A stretch of 64,000 nt of DNA from Streptomyces sp. DG1A-41 (GCF_037055355.1 NZ_CP146350.1:5045001-5109000), one strand, 5' to 3'. Shown: positions 1-8,388, counted from the first letter of the stretch. The notes: generated from the sequence alone by a model not told the origin. A program made the numbers and translations.

Positions 1-45
1 CACCGCTTGATCGCGACCGTCACTCGAAACGAACCGCACCCATCG
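1..45. repeat. 45-bp direct repeat, copy A
   Basis: Positions 1-45 match 3452-3496 in the same orientation with two mismatches (at the 17th and 19th bases). The match ends at 45/3496, exactly where the transposase similarity to the right ends. The left limit may lie outside the window. The two copies bracket about 3.4 kb of accessory DNA. I do not recognise the element. It could be an IS or integration end that was duplicated. Confidence 0.75.
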
Positions 46-950
46 GCGATGACCTGCTCGGGCGGACGGATCAGGGAGGCGGTGCACCACTTGTTCTCCG
101 CCCTCGGCCCTGGGCGAGCGGGAAGTTCGCCGCTGCGCCCGCCGGGCGGGTGAATCACATCGTGCGGACGCCGGGGAGCCGGGCGGGTGTCGAAGACGCA
201 GGCCACGGTCGCCATCCGCTTGCGGTTCGGCTTCTCGCCCGGCGCGAGCCGGCCGCGATGACCGGTCGCGGCCTTCGCGGCGGCCCGACGGGTGGCCTCG
301 CGCAGAGCCTCGGGCCGCATGACCACGCCCTTGCCGTCCACTTGGATTACCAACGGCATCTCGCGGCTGCACGGAACCGGAATCCTGGTCCGGTAGAAGT
401 CGTCGACGTCGACCGCGGCGGCGACCACGAGCTCTTCCAGCCTGCGCTTGCCGAGCACTTTCCCGCAGCGGCGCTCGACCGCATCGTGCGCCTGGTCGAA
501 CGAGCCGCGGACGGCCTCGGTGACCGCGAGCCGACGCAGGCCCATCGAATGCCGACCAGCTGGCAGCGACAGCGCGACGTCGGCGGGATGGACATTGCCC
601 AGGCCCCGGCCCCGGTGGGCGACCCGCGTGGCCCGGACCAGTCCGAACACGCTGGCCAGCCAACGCGAGTGTCCTGTCTCCCGCCAGGGGCGCACCTGCC
701 CCTCCGGCCCGGTCACGGGCGGCCCGCCGCTGCCACGGACCTCTTCCTCCTCCAGCCTCGCGCGCAGGTCCAGATGGTCCTGCAGCAGCTGTCGTAACAG
801 CTCCCGCCCGGCGACGTCGAGGCGTTCTTCCAGCTCGGCGTGGGTCCACGCGCTCGCATCGCTGCCCGACAAGGTGCACATCAGGGTCTCGAAGGCGCTG
901 ACCGAGCGCGCAAAGGGGTCAGTGGTGGCATGAGTGTCGTACGGTTTCAT
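1..950 (-). pseudogene. ISKra4-family transposase, N-terminal part, truncated
   Basis: Reading leftward from an ATG at 950, the frame stays open to the window edge (about 316 codons). It carries the features I know from Streptomyces ISKra4 transposases: a start MKPYDTHA, a GRHSMGLRRLAVTEAVRGSF block, then ERRCGKVLGKRRLEELVVAA and VDGKGVVMRPEALREATRR. Full-length members are roughly 450-500 residues and continue after an EQVIA motif with the catalytic DDE core. Here, straight after that motif (near position 50), the sequence turns into a 45-bp block that recurs at 3452-3496. In that second copy the same frame ends in TGA one base past the position that falls at the window edge, so this copy probably stops just outside. 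The DDE core is therefore missing and the gene should be inactive. The family call is from motif memory. Confidence 0.8.
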
Positions 951-955
951 CTCCG

Positions 956-1016
956 GGGCTCTTCCCGTCCTGCTTCGATATGGGTCGCACCTTCGAATGT
1001 AGGCGCGGAAGAGCCC
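956..1016. repeat. 10-bp inverted repeat between transposase and accessory gene
   Basis: GGGCTCTTCC at 956-965 is perfectly inverted as GGAAGAGCCC at 1007-1016, with 41 bp between. It lies just upstream of the transposase start and just downstream of the accessory gene's stop. It could be an IS-end-like inverted repeat or an RNA hairpin controlling the transposase. The sequence alone does not decide. Confidence 0.5.
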
Positions 1017-1021
1017 TGCTG

Positions 1022-1563
1022 TTAACGGGAGTTGGGCGAAGCAGCCATCCGGCGACGGGCCGGGGTGAACATCCCCGGGGTGTCCTCGTCCAGCCAGCCC
1101 CGCTCCACCAGCCGCTTCAACTTCGACCGCGTGCCCTCGATCTTCCCGGTCTCGGCCGGCAGGCCGATCCTCGGCACGATCTGCTTGGCGCGGACCGGCC
1201 CTGGCGCGTCTGCCACCACCTCCAGGATGTCCCGATACGCCCGCGGCGGGACTCCGAACCCATCCCGGGCTGCCAGTTCGGCACCGTCAGCACCCCGATG
1301 ACCTGCCGCTCGGCCCCCGCATATGCCGACGCGAGCCGCTCACCCGCAGCCGGCTGTCCAGCATCGACGGCCGCCGCCGACTTCTCCGGGGTCACCTCCG
1401 CGAGCACTTCGGCGACCGTCTCCCGCGCGATCCGCAGCCGCTCCAGGCTCTCCCGGGCCAGCTCCAGCTTCCCGGCCAGCTCGGCGACCTCGGCCTCCAA
1501 CTCCTCCACCCGCACCCGGGCAACCACCTCGCGCGCTTCCAACTCCTCAAACAGCGAGCCCAT
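1022..1563 (-). pseudogene. IS-associated accessory protein, frameshifted
   Basis: The frame opens at ATG 1563 (start MGSLFEELEAREVVARV, a strongly charged coiled-coil type N-terminus). Near 1245 it must move by one base to continue into a second frame that ends at the TAA at 1022-1024. The C-terminal part contains RAYRDILEVVADAPGPVRAK and IEGTRSKLKRLVERGWLDED, which read like a winged-helix domain. I recall similar roughly 180-190-aa proteins in Streptomyces directly upstream of ISKra4-like transposases, and that is the arrangement here (72 bp before the transposase, same strand). One missing base explains the break. With the downstream transposase also truncated, the whole element looks dead. 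Confidence 0.7.
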
Positions 1564-1792
1564 CCGCCACCCTCCTCCACCACCACGGTAGAGAGGAGCA
1601 GCCCGGAACACAGCCCATCCGCATCGTCCACGCCCTCCGGTCGGCTTTCAAGCGCCGGCAGGCCGACGGTGCAGAGGGGACTGCGCTCCGAAGAAAAGAT
1701 CTTGAGGTTCGCGCGATGAGTTCCGAAAGGGACGCCGGTATGTACTCACGGGCCCCTTCGGTCCCGACCAAGTGCAATGACTGGAGAGAACG

Positions 1793-2200
1793 ATGTCCGA
1801 CAACCGCGCGAACGACACGGCCGCGATCACTGCCGTCCTTGAGAGCCTCTACAAGGCATGGGACGCCGGCGACGCCGACGCCTTCGTCGCCGACTACACA
1901 CAGGAGGCCACCGCGATCATGCCCGGCTCCTACCGCGCCTCCCGCGAGGAGGTTCGGCAGGGCATGGCGGCGGGGTTCGCCTCCTTCCTGAAGGGCACCA
2001 CGACGACCAACCGGCAGCTGGGGATCCGGTTCCTGGGTCGCGACGGCGCGATCGTCGTGAGCGAGGCCGGCATCCTCTTCCCCGGCGAGTCCGAGGTTCC
2101 CGCCGACCGGATCGTGTACGCGACCTGGGTGTTGGAGAAGCGCGACGACGCCTGGCTGATCGCCGCCTACCACAACAGCCCGGTCAAATCCGCTAGCTGA
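1793..2200 (+). CDS. SnoaL-like / SgcJ-EcaC family protein
   Basis: A 135-residue protein of the NTF2-like fold: an N-terminal helix (AITAVLESLYKAWDAGDADA), then FVADYTQEATAIMPGS, and a C-terminal strand region ending WVLEKRDDAWLIAAYHNSP. This order is typical of SgcJ/EcaC (DUF4440/SnoaL-like) proteins. Start ATG 1793 has GGAGAG 4 nt upstream. Members are small cone-shaped dimers that bind or turn over small hydrophobic ligands. The substrate cannot be predicted. It converges on an ECF sigma gene whose own C-terminus is an SnoaL-type domain, and the two share the 2223-2268 terminator. That pairing may be functional or may only reflect co-transfer. Confidence 0.85.
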   Translation: MSDNRANDTAAITAVLESLYKAWDAGDADAFVADYTQEATAIMPGSYRASREEVRQGMAAGFASFLKGTTTTNRQLGIRFLGRDGAIVVSEAGILFPGESEVPADRIVYATWVLEKRDDAWLIAAYHNSPVKSAS

Positions 2201-2222
2201 TCCAAAGTCAGCCCTGCCCGGG

Positions 2223-2268
2223 TCCGCCCGCACCTGTCGGGCGGGCCCGCCCGACAGGTGCGGGCGGA
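2223..2268. terminator. Bidirectional terminator, 46-bp perfect palindrome
   Basis: Positions 2223-2245 are the exact reverse complement of 2246-2268: 23-bp arms with no spacer. It starts 22 bp after the stop of the SnoaL-like gene and abuts the stop codon of the sigma-factor gene, so it can end transcription from both sides. It has no T-run, as usual for Streptomyces terminators. Confidence 0.85.
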
Positions 2269-3231
2269 TCAGCCGTCGACCTTCTGCGCCAAGCCGAAGG
2301 CGGCGAACACGTCGGCGTCCTGGAAGACCGAGACACGGCTGATGCCGCCAGCCGTGACCGTGAACACCTGCAGGGTGTGCAGCTCGAACACGCCGGCGTC
2401 CCCGCGCCGATAGGCGGCGAAGCCGGCCTGCCCGTTGGCCCGCACCGGCAGCAACCGCCAGGCCTTGCCGGCCTTGGCGAACACCCAGCCCATGAAGCTC
2501 GCGTAGTTCTCCCGGCCGGTGAACCAGTTGACCACGGGCGGCATCTCCATGAGGACGTCCTCGGTCACCACCTGCAGCAGCCCTTGGATGTCCGCCCGGA
2601 CGAAGGCCGCCATGTACCGGTCCACCCACGACCGTTGCTCTGCGGCGGAAGGCTCAGCGACCTGCTCCTGCAGCACTCCCGCCGCCCGGATCCGGGCGCG
2701 AGCCCGCTGCAGCGAGCTGTTCACGGCCGCGACCGAGGTCTCCAGGATGTCCGCTGCCTCCGCCGCCGGGTAGTCGAGCACGTCGCGCAGGATCAGGACG
2801 GCGCGCTCTCTCGGTGACAGCAATTGCAGTGCTGCGACGAAGGCCAGCCGCAGGCTGCCCCTGTCGATCGCCGCGGTGGCCGGGGCGCCCAGGCCGAGCA
2901 GGCTATCTGGGAGTGGCTGCAACCAGGTTGCCTCCCCGCCGTGGACGAGCGGGCGCAGCGGTTCGCTCTCGGTGACCAGACCCGAGGGCATGGGGCGGCG
3001 GCCGAGCCCGTCCAGCGCGGTCAGACACGCATTCGTGGCGATCCGGTACAGCCAGGTCCGCAGGGAGGCACGCGACGGGTCGTAACGGTCCCGCGCGCGC
3101 CACGCCCGCAGACACGTCTCCTGCACGAGTTCCTCGGCGTCGTGGACCGAGCCGAGCATCCGGTAGCAGTGCGCCAGCAGCTCCGGCCGGTACCGCTGCA
3201 CCAAGGTCTCGAAGTCCCCCGTCGACGTCAT
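2269..3231 (-). CDS. ECF sigma factor with C-terminal SnoaL-like domain (TIGR02960 type)
   Basis: A 320-residue ECF-type sigma factor. Region 2 (residues about 8-75) contains LVQRYRPELLAHCYRMLGSV and AEELVQETCLRAWRARDRY. A linker with WLQPLPDSLL is typical of the TIGR02960/SigX5-like group. Region 4 (about 135-190) contains LLSPRERAVLILRDVLDYPA and TSVAAVNSSLQRARARI. Residues about 205-315 form an NTF2/SnoaL-like domain (SWVDRYMAAFVRADIQGLLQ). In sigma factors of this architecture the fused domain, rather than a separate anti-sigma factor, tunes activity, and none is seen nearby. Start ATG 3231 has a weak GGGG directly upstream. Target promoters cannot be inferred. Confidence 0.88.
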   Translation of the reverse strand: MTSTGDFETLVQRYRPELLAHCYRMLGSVHDAEELVQETCLRAWRARDRYDPSRASLRTWLYRIATNACLTALDGLGRRPMPSGLVTESEPLRPLVHGGEATWLQPLPDSLLGLGAPATAAIDRGSLRLAFVAALQLLSPRERAVLILRDVLDYPAAEAADILETSVAAVNSSLQRARARIRAAGVLQEQVAEPSAAEQRSWVDRYMAAFVRADIQGLLQVVTEDVLMEMPPVVNWFTGRENYASFMGWVFAKAGKAWRLLPVRANGQAGFAAYRRGDAGVFELHTLQVFTVTAGGISRVSVFQDADVFAAFGLAQKVDG

Positions 3232-3890
3232 CCCCGCGCTGCCGCCCTTCCGGTCTGCTCATCCGCCCCTACGGTAGCCGCCTCACGGGGCCGGTTGCAG
3301 CCGTTCTGCTGCCGGGAACATCGGCCGCGGCGGGCGCTGTGCTCTCGCCGCGTCCAGCGCGGAGCAGACGGGTACGTGAGGAACCGGGCGCTTCCACGCC
3401 GCCCACGAGCACCCGCGCCTCTACCCACCCCGACCAGCAGGATTACGACCTCACCGCTTGATCGCGAGCTTCACTCGAAACGAACCGCACCCATCGACGA
3501 AGCCCGACCGTAGGTCAGGTCCTGGACGATTCTCCGGTCCGCCCCCAGACAGGCCGGGGATGCAACCATTCCCTTCAGAGCTGGAGCCCCCGGAAGCCGA
3601 CCGCACGCTGGGGACCCTAAAGGCTTGCACTGACAACGGCCTTGTTCGAGATTGGCCGTTGAGCGGTGAGTGTCCAACTGCGTGACAGTGCCGACGAACA
3701 GCGGCGGACGAGCGCAAACGTCTACGGACCATCAGCGCAGGTGAGTGCCACACAAGCCCAAGGCAGCGCCCCAGCCCGAGTTACTTCGGGACGAAGAGGT
3801 CACGTCAGACAGTCCTGCCAGCTTCAGGGGTGCGCCAGCCCACGACGAGTCTTTGTTGCCCTACCATCCCGGACACCGCATTCTCGGCGT
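3232..3890. other. Intergenic, accessory DNA without a convincing gene
   Basis: About 660 bp. Several frames are open, but none shows normal Streptomyces third-position bias or recognisable motifs. It contains copy B of the 45-bp repeat at 3452-3496. The remainder looks like scrambled island DNA. Confidence 0.5.
3452..3496. repeat. 45-bp direct repeat, copy B
   Basis: Near-identical to 1-45 (two mismatches), same orientation. No transposase frame flanks this copy. On the minus strand its frame ends in TGA next to a GGTGAGG, which is the probable continuation of copy A outside the window. Confidence 0.75.
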
Positions 3891-4205
3891 ATGCCGGTCT
3901 CTCCTGAAACTCGCGACCTCTGCCAGTCCGTCTTCGCGCCGGACGTGGTGCAGCTGGCCGTCATGGCTCTGGAGACCTACGGCGGGCCAGATGAGACGCG
4001 GGTTCATCAGGCCGCCATCATGCTCAGCGCAGGGGAGCTTCACCGCTTGGCCCGCTGGTTGAACGAGGCCGAGCGAGAACTGGAGACCTTCCGCTGGTAC
4101 GCCAGCGAGCCCACGGACGTGTCCCCCGAATCACACCGGTTCGCGGTCGAGTTCATCAACGCGCTGATGGACAAGGATGTCCCCAAGCCGCCGGGGCCGC
4201 GGTAA
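3891..4205 (+). CDS. Hypothetical protein, 104 aa
   Basis: I do not recognise the family. The frame runs further upstream, but codon bias becomes typical only from the ATG at 3891 (MPVSPETRDLCQ). The protein is mostly helical and acidic, with VVQLAVMALETYG, AGELHRLARWLNEAERELE and FAVEFINALMDKD. It has no signal peptide or membrane segment. No strong ribosome site precedes the ATG. It sits alone in decayed DNA, between the ECF sigma locus and a pseudogene on the opposite strand, so its expression is uncertain. Confidence 0.5.
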   Translation: MPVSPETRDLCQSVFAPDVVQLAVMALETYGGPDETRVHQAAIMLSAGELHRLARWLNEAERELETFRWYASEPTDVSPESHRFAVEFINALMDKDVPKPPGPR

Positions 4206-4263
4206 GCAGCGTGCCTATCGAACCCGTAGGATCCGAGCTGAGGGCACCCGCCGCATGCCCGGG

Positions 4264-4863
4264 CTAGAGAAGGTCCCGCCAGAAGGGGGCCGTCGCTCGC
4301 GGGCTCCGGCCATCGTCGACCTCGCCCCGCGCCTCGTCGAACTCCTGATGCATGTAGTCGGCCAGGTCCAGGCCGTAGCAGATGATGTCGGTCTGCCACA
4401 TCGAGAGCACCGGATGCCCGGAGCTTCCCGGCCGGCAGGCAGGTATCGGTGGGCATGCACGGGCACCAGCACCGGCGCCTCAGCCAGATGATGCCGCCGT
4501 AGCCAGTGCCGCAGTCCCGTCGGCTGGACGCTCACCCCAGCCCTCGTACCAGAACCCGATGTGCTCAACGTCGAGCAGAACACCCTCGACCGGCCAGTCG
4601 AGCTGTCGACGCAAGCTGTCCAAATCGCCGCCGCGCCACTCCGGCCAGGGCCTCGACCAGGTCTGCCCGTCCTCGGGAGGGACGTTGACCGGGAGCCCGG
4701 CCGCAAGGAATGCTCGGTGATCGTCCGCGAACTCGAAGCCGTACTCGCGCTCGATGCGCGTGAACTCGGCGTCCGTCAGCCCCGGCTCGTACTCATAGAG
4801 GCCTGTCTGTGCCAGGCGACGTGCGGCCTCCGCACCCAGGCGTACTCCCTCATTGCTGATCAC
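4264..4863 (-). pseudogene. Conserved Streptomyces hypothetical protein, two frame changes
   Basis: Starts at ATG 4863 (MISNEGVRLGAEAARRLAQ) and reads well through EYGFEFADDHRAFLAAGLPV and LLDVEHIGFWYEGWGERPAD. Near 4500 it shifts frame and meets TGA. The shifted frame (LAEAPVLVPVHAHRYLPAGR) runs to about 4430, where a second opposite shift restores the original frame, giving SMWQTDIICYGLDLADYMH and PFWRDLL before TAG at 4264-4266. I recall an intact family of about 200 residues with SMI1/KNR4-like flavour. Such proteins are often immunity or contact-toxin partners, but no toxin is seen here. Two compensating single-base changes suggest either a decayed gene or sequence errors. Confidence 0.7.
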
Positions 4864-5051
4864 CGCCGCACGCTAGCGCCGACCGCAGCCAATCGTCACC
4901 CGAGTTATGCGCGGACTCCGTCTCAGTTTCCGTCTCATTCAGCAGCGTTCACGCTCGTCCAAGGGGGACCCGCCCGCGCACACCTCCTGGCAGTCAGCCG
5001 CCCATGAACCCAGGTGAACGCCCCCGCACACACCCCAGCAGGCCACCACCA

Positions 5052-5070
5052 CCGTTGGAAAACGTGTTGG
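5052..5070 (+). other. tRNA-Ser(GGA) anticodon-arm-like fragment
   Basis: CCGTTGGAAAACGTGTTGG resembles the anticodon arm of actinobacterial tRNA-Ser(GGA) (CGCTTGGAAAGCGTGTTGG). No acceptor, D or T arm surrounds it, so it is not a gene. It may be an old attachment-site remnant or chance. Confidence 0.2.
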
Positions 5071-5125
5071 CGTGAGAGCAGGACGTCTTCTGCGCCCGGT
5101 CGGCGGTACGTGATCAGCTTGGAGT

Positions 5126-5590
5126 GTGGAGACCATCATCGCCAGTGCCATAGCCGTTCTGGGGACCCTGCTCGGCTCGGGGCTCACCCTGGCGTTTCAG
5201 CAGCGCACCACGGACAAGGGGCATCAGTTCACCCGCCATGAGAGGCTCCGACAGGAGCGACTCGACGCTTACTCCGCCTACGCCGGCGCACTCATCAACT
5301 ACCGCCGCTGCCTGGTACATCTCTGGTTCTGCGAACACGAACAACCGCCACACGAGGACCCCGGCGTGGTGCGAGTCCGCGCATACGCTCTGCGTTCCAA
5401 CGCCCAAGAAGCCCTCTTCCGGGTGCAGAGGCTCACCGATGACGAGGCCTTGAGCGAGGCGGCAGAAGCTGTACTTGCGGACGTCACAGCGCTGCCCAAG
5501 ACGGACAGCAGGACCGAACTGGACCAGCGCAGGGTGAAGACCCGCGACGACATCAGTCGTCTGGTCAGGGCGTCCAAGCGTCATCTCTGA
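5126..5590 (+). CDS. Small membrane-anchored hypothetical protein
   Basis: A 154-residue protein. One N-terminal transmembrane helix (IIASAIAVLGTLLGSGLTLA, residues about 4-23) is followed by a charged, mostly helical cytoplasmic region (RHERLRQERLDAYSAYAGAL and DQRRVKTRDDISRLVRASKR). This type-III anchored layout is common in Streptomyces island genes of unknown role. It vaguely recalls KilB-like proteins, but I cannot claim that. GTG 5126 has GGAG almost touching it (spacing 1), so the true start is uncertain, although the hydrophobic helix begins at once after it. It has no operon partner. Confidence 0.6.
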   Translation: METIIASAIAVLGTLLGSGLTLAFQQRTTDKGHQFTRHERLRQERLDAYSAYAGALINYRRCLVHLWFCEHEQPPHEDPGVVRVRAYALRSNAQEALFRVQRLTDDEALSEAAEAVLADVTALPKTDSRTELDQRRVKTRDDISRLVRASKRHL

Positions 5591-6031
5591 TGGGCCTGCC
5601 AACGCGTCTGCACGTACGGTCAGTCCGTCAGAGCCGTGTGCCGGGCGGGCCGCACCACAAGCGCACCAGATATGGCGGGAAACAGTGGGGAATCACGGCG
5701 AAAGCGGTCCAGCCTGAGGAGGCGGCAACCGGGGCGTTCCTCCGGGTCATTGCCCGGACAGGCCTCGAATGATCGCAGCTTCCCAAGCTGAGGGCCCCCG
5801 AGTCGCCTGGTGTGACCCGCTCCAACGCGGGTCTCCATTCATCAGACCCCCAAGACCTGCATGCCCACTGCCGCCAGACCCGCGACCTGCCCCTCCCCTT
5901 CGCCCTCGGCATCCTGCTCCAGCCCCGCTGCGGTTGTCCGTGCCACCCTCGCGTCAGCAGCCGCACAACGCCGACGCCCCCTGCCCGACAACTCGGAACA
6001 GGGGGCGTCAAGGACAACCCGCGGCAACCGC
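5591..6031. other. Intergenic with tRNA-like relic
   Basis: About 440 bp between the accessory region and the conserved etfD-like gene. No frame has coding character. The only structured element I see is the tRNA-Gly(CCC)-like stretch at 5770-5823. The segment marks the change from island DNA to core DNA. Confidence 0.5.
5770..5823 (+). other. tRNA-Gly(CCC)-like 3' relic
   Basis: CAGCTTCCCAAGCTG (5776-5790) is identical to the anticodon stem-loop I recall for Streptomyces tRNA-Gly(CCC). 20 bases further on, GTGACCCGCTCC (5812-5823) resembles that tRNA's 3' acceptor end. The T-arm in between does not pair and no 5' half exists. It is therefore not a functional tRNA. It could be a scar of an integrative element that used the tRNA 3' end as its attachment site. 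Confidence 0.3.
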
Positions 6032-8356
6032 CTACTTAACCGGCTCCGGTTCCGGCGCACTCTCCGAGTCCGCCGCCCCCGCCGGCGGCTCCCCGCCGTC
6101 GTCGCCGTCACCGTCGTCGCCCTCCGCAGACACCGGCGTCTTCACCGAGTCCAGCAGCAGCTGGGCCACGTCCACCACCTGGATGGACTCCTTCGCCTTG
6201 CCGTCGTTCTTCTTGCCGTTGACGGAGTCCGTGAGCATCACGAGGCAGAACGGGCAGGCCGTGGAGACGATGTCGGGGTTGAGGGACAGGGCCTCGTCGA
6301 CGCGCTCGTTGTTGATGCGCTTGCCGATCCGCTCCTCCATCCACATCCGCGCACCACCCGCGCCACAGCAGAAGCCCCGCTCCTTGTGGCGGTGCATCTC
6401 CTCGTTGCGGATGCCGGGGACGCTGGCGATGATCTCGCGCGGGGGCGTGTAGATCTTGTTGTGGCGGCCCAGGTAGCAGGGGTCGTGGTAGGTGATGATG
6501 CCCTCGACCGGGGTGACCGGGATGAGCTTGCCCTCGTCCACCAGGTGCTGGAGCAGCTGTGTGTGGTGGATGACCTCGTAGTCGCCGCCGAGCTGCGGGT
6601 ACTCGTTGCCGAGCGTGTTGAGGCAGTGCGGGCAGGTCGCGACGATCTTCTTCGCCGACTTGGGCTTCGCGGACTCCGGGACGACCTTGCCCTCGTCGTC
6701 CATCTCCTCGCCGAACGCCATGTTCAGGGCCATGACGTTCTCCATGCCGAGCTCCTGGAACAGGGGCTCGTTGCCGAGGCGGCGGGCGGAGTCACCCGTG
6801 CACTTCTCGTCACCGCCCATGATCGCGAACTTGACGCCCGCGATGTGGAGGAGTTCGGCGAAGGCCTTCGTGGTCTTCTTCGCGCGGTCCTCCAGGGCAC
6901 CGGCGCAGCCGACCCAGTACAGGTACTCGACCTCGGAGAGGTCCTCGATGTCCTTGCCGACGACCGGGACCTCGAAGTCGACCTCCTTGAGCCACTCCAG
7001 GCGCTGCTTCTTCGCCAGGCCCCAGGGGTTGCCCTTCTTCTCCAGGTTCTTGAGCATCGTGCCCGCCTCGGACGGGAAGGCGCTCTCGATCATGACCTGG
7101 TAGCGGCGCATGTCGACGATGTGGTCGACGTGCTCGATGTCCACCGGGCACTGCTCGACACAGGCACCGCAGGTGGTGCAGGACCACAGGACGTCCGGGT
7201 CGATGACGCCGTTGTCCTCCAGCGTGCCGACCAGGGGGCGCTCGGCCTCCGCCAGGGCAGCGGCGGGCACACCGGCCAGCTGCTCCTCGGACGCCTTCTC
7301 CTCGCCCTCCATCGTCTTGCCGCCGCCCGCCAGCAGGTACGGCGCCTTGGCGTGCGCGTGGTCGCGCAGCGACATGATCAGCAGCTTCGGGGAGAGGGGC
7401 TTGCCCGTGTTCCAGGCCGGGCACTGCGACTGGCAGCGGCCGCACTCGGTGCACGTGGAGAAGTCCAGCAGGCCCTTCCAGGAGAACTGCTCGACCTGGG
7501 AGACGCCGAAGACGTCGTCGTCGCCCGGGTCGGTGAAGTCGATCGGCTTGCCGCCGGAGGTCATGGGCTGGAGCGCGCCCAGCGCCGTCCCGCCCGTCGC
7601 CTCGCGCTTGAACCAGATGTTCGGGAACGCCAGGAAGCGGTGCCAGGCCACACCCATGTTGGTGTTGAGCGACACCACGATCATCCAGATGAACGAGGTG
7701 CCGATCTTGATCATCGCGACCAGGTAGACCAGGTTCTGGAGCGCCGTGACCGACAGACCCTTGAAAGCGAGGACCAGGGGGTACGACGCGAAGTACGACG
7801 CCTCGTAGTGGTCGACGTGGTGGAGCGCGCCCTCCAGGCCCCGCAGGACGTAGATCGCCAGGCCGATGGTGAGGATGACGTACTCGACGAAGTACGCCTG
7901 GCCGGCCTTGGAACCGGCGAAGCGGGACTTGCGGCCGGCTCGTGAGGGCAGGCTCAGCAGCCGGATCACCATGAGCACCGCGATGCCCAGGACCGTCATC
8001 ACGCCGATGAACTCGATGTACAGCTCGAACGGCAGGAATTCACCGATGACCGGCAGCACCCAGTCGGCCTGGAACAGCTGGCCGAAGGCCTGGGCCAGGG
8101 TCGGCGGCAGCGTCAGGAAGCCGATCGCCACGAACCAGTGGGCGATGCCCACGATGCCCCACCGGTTCATGCGCGTGTGGCCGAGGAACTCCTTCACCAG
8201 GGTCACGCTGCGCTGGTAGGGGTTGTCGGTCCGGGTACCGGCGGGCACGGGCTGGCCCAGCTTGAAGTACCGGACGAACTGGCCGATCGCGCGTGCGAGC
8301 AGCGCGACGCCGACCACGGTCAAGACCAGCGACACGATGATCGCGGCGAGTTGCAT
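6032..8356 (-). CDS. etfD: Membrane Fe-S reductase, ETF dehydrogenase (EtfD/Rv0338c) type
   Basis: A 774-residue protein. The N-terminal third is a membrane domain: a helix at residues 3-25, then segments such as IVGIAHWFVAIGFLTL, FIGVMTVLGIAVLMVIRLL and FVEYVILTIGLAIYVLRGL, as in NarI-like cytochrome domains. Two 4Fe-4S ferredoxin motifs follow, CTECGRCQSQCPAWNTG and CTTCGACVEQCPVDIEH. Two CCG-type cysteine-rich domains come last, with CTGDSARRLGNEPLF, CPHCLNTLGNEY, HDPCYLGRHNKIY and GFCCGAGGARMWMEE. This is the layout of HdrD-like reductases and of mycobacterial EtfD, which passes electrons from ETF (fatty-acid beta-oxidation) to menaquinone. The tail is acidic and Pro/Ala-rich. Start ATG 8356 has GGAG 6 nt upstream. 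The gene is monocistronic and stands apart from the frameshifted gene to its right. Confidence 0.85.
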   Translation of the reverse strand: MQLAAIIVSLVLTVVGVALLARAIGQFVRYFKLGQPVPAGTRTDNPYQRSVTLVKEFLGHTRMNRWGIVGIAHWFVAIGFLTLPPTLAQAFGQLFQADWVLPVIGEFLPFELYIEFIGVMTVLGIAVLMVIRLLSLPSRAGRKSRFAGSKAGQAYFVEYVILTIGLAIYVLRGLEGALHHVDHYEASYFASYPLVLAFKGLSVTALQNLVYLVAMIKIGTSFIWMIVVSLNTNMGVAWHRFLAFPNIWFKREATGGTALGALQPMTSGGKPIDFTDPGDDDVFGVSQVEQFSWKGLLDFSTCTECGRCQSQCPAWNTGKPLSPKLLIMSLRDHAHAKAPYLLAGGGKTMEGEEKASEEQLAGVPAAALAEAERPLVGTLEDNGVIDPDVLWSCTTCGACVEQCPVDIEHVDHIVDMRRYQVMIESAFPSEAGTMLKNLEKKGNPWGLAKKQRLEWLKEVDFEVPVVGKDIEDLSEVEYLYWVGCAGALEDRAKKTTKAFAELLHIAGVKFAIMGGDEKCTGDSARRLGNEPLFQELGMENVMALNMAFGEEMDDEGKVVPESAKPKSAKKIVATCPHCLNTLGNEYPQLGGDYEVIHHTQLLQHLVDEGKLIPVTPVEGIITYHDPCYLGRHNKIYTPPREIIASVPGIRNEEMHRHKERGFCCGAGGARMWMEERIGKRINNERVDEALSLNPDIVSTACPFCLVMLTDSVNGKKNDGKAKESIQVVDVAQLLLDSVKTPVSAEGDDGDGDDGGEPPAGAADSESAPEPEPVK

Positions 8357-8388
8357 GGGGGCTCCTCGGGCCTGCGAGGGGTTTGTCG

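Noticed and set aside
150..797. Open frame on the plus strand opposite the transposase (215 codons)
   Set aside because: It is the antisense of the ISKra4 transposase frame, has no homology-like motifs, and its openness follows from high GC.
3451..3753. Minus-strand 100-codon frame containing repeat copy B
   Set aside because: No codon bias, no ribosome site; the only recognisable part is the repeat itself.
5770..5823. A functional tRNA-Gly gene
   Set aside because: No 5' acceptor half or D arm, and the T-arm does not pair.
1..6000. An intact integrative element or prophage
   Set aside because: No integrase, replication or transfer genes are visible; only remnants.
5861..7945. 694-codon plus-strand frame opposite etfD
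   Set aside because: Composition is Arg/Val/Asp-rich antisense noise; the minus strand has ferredoxin and CCG motifs.
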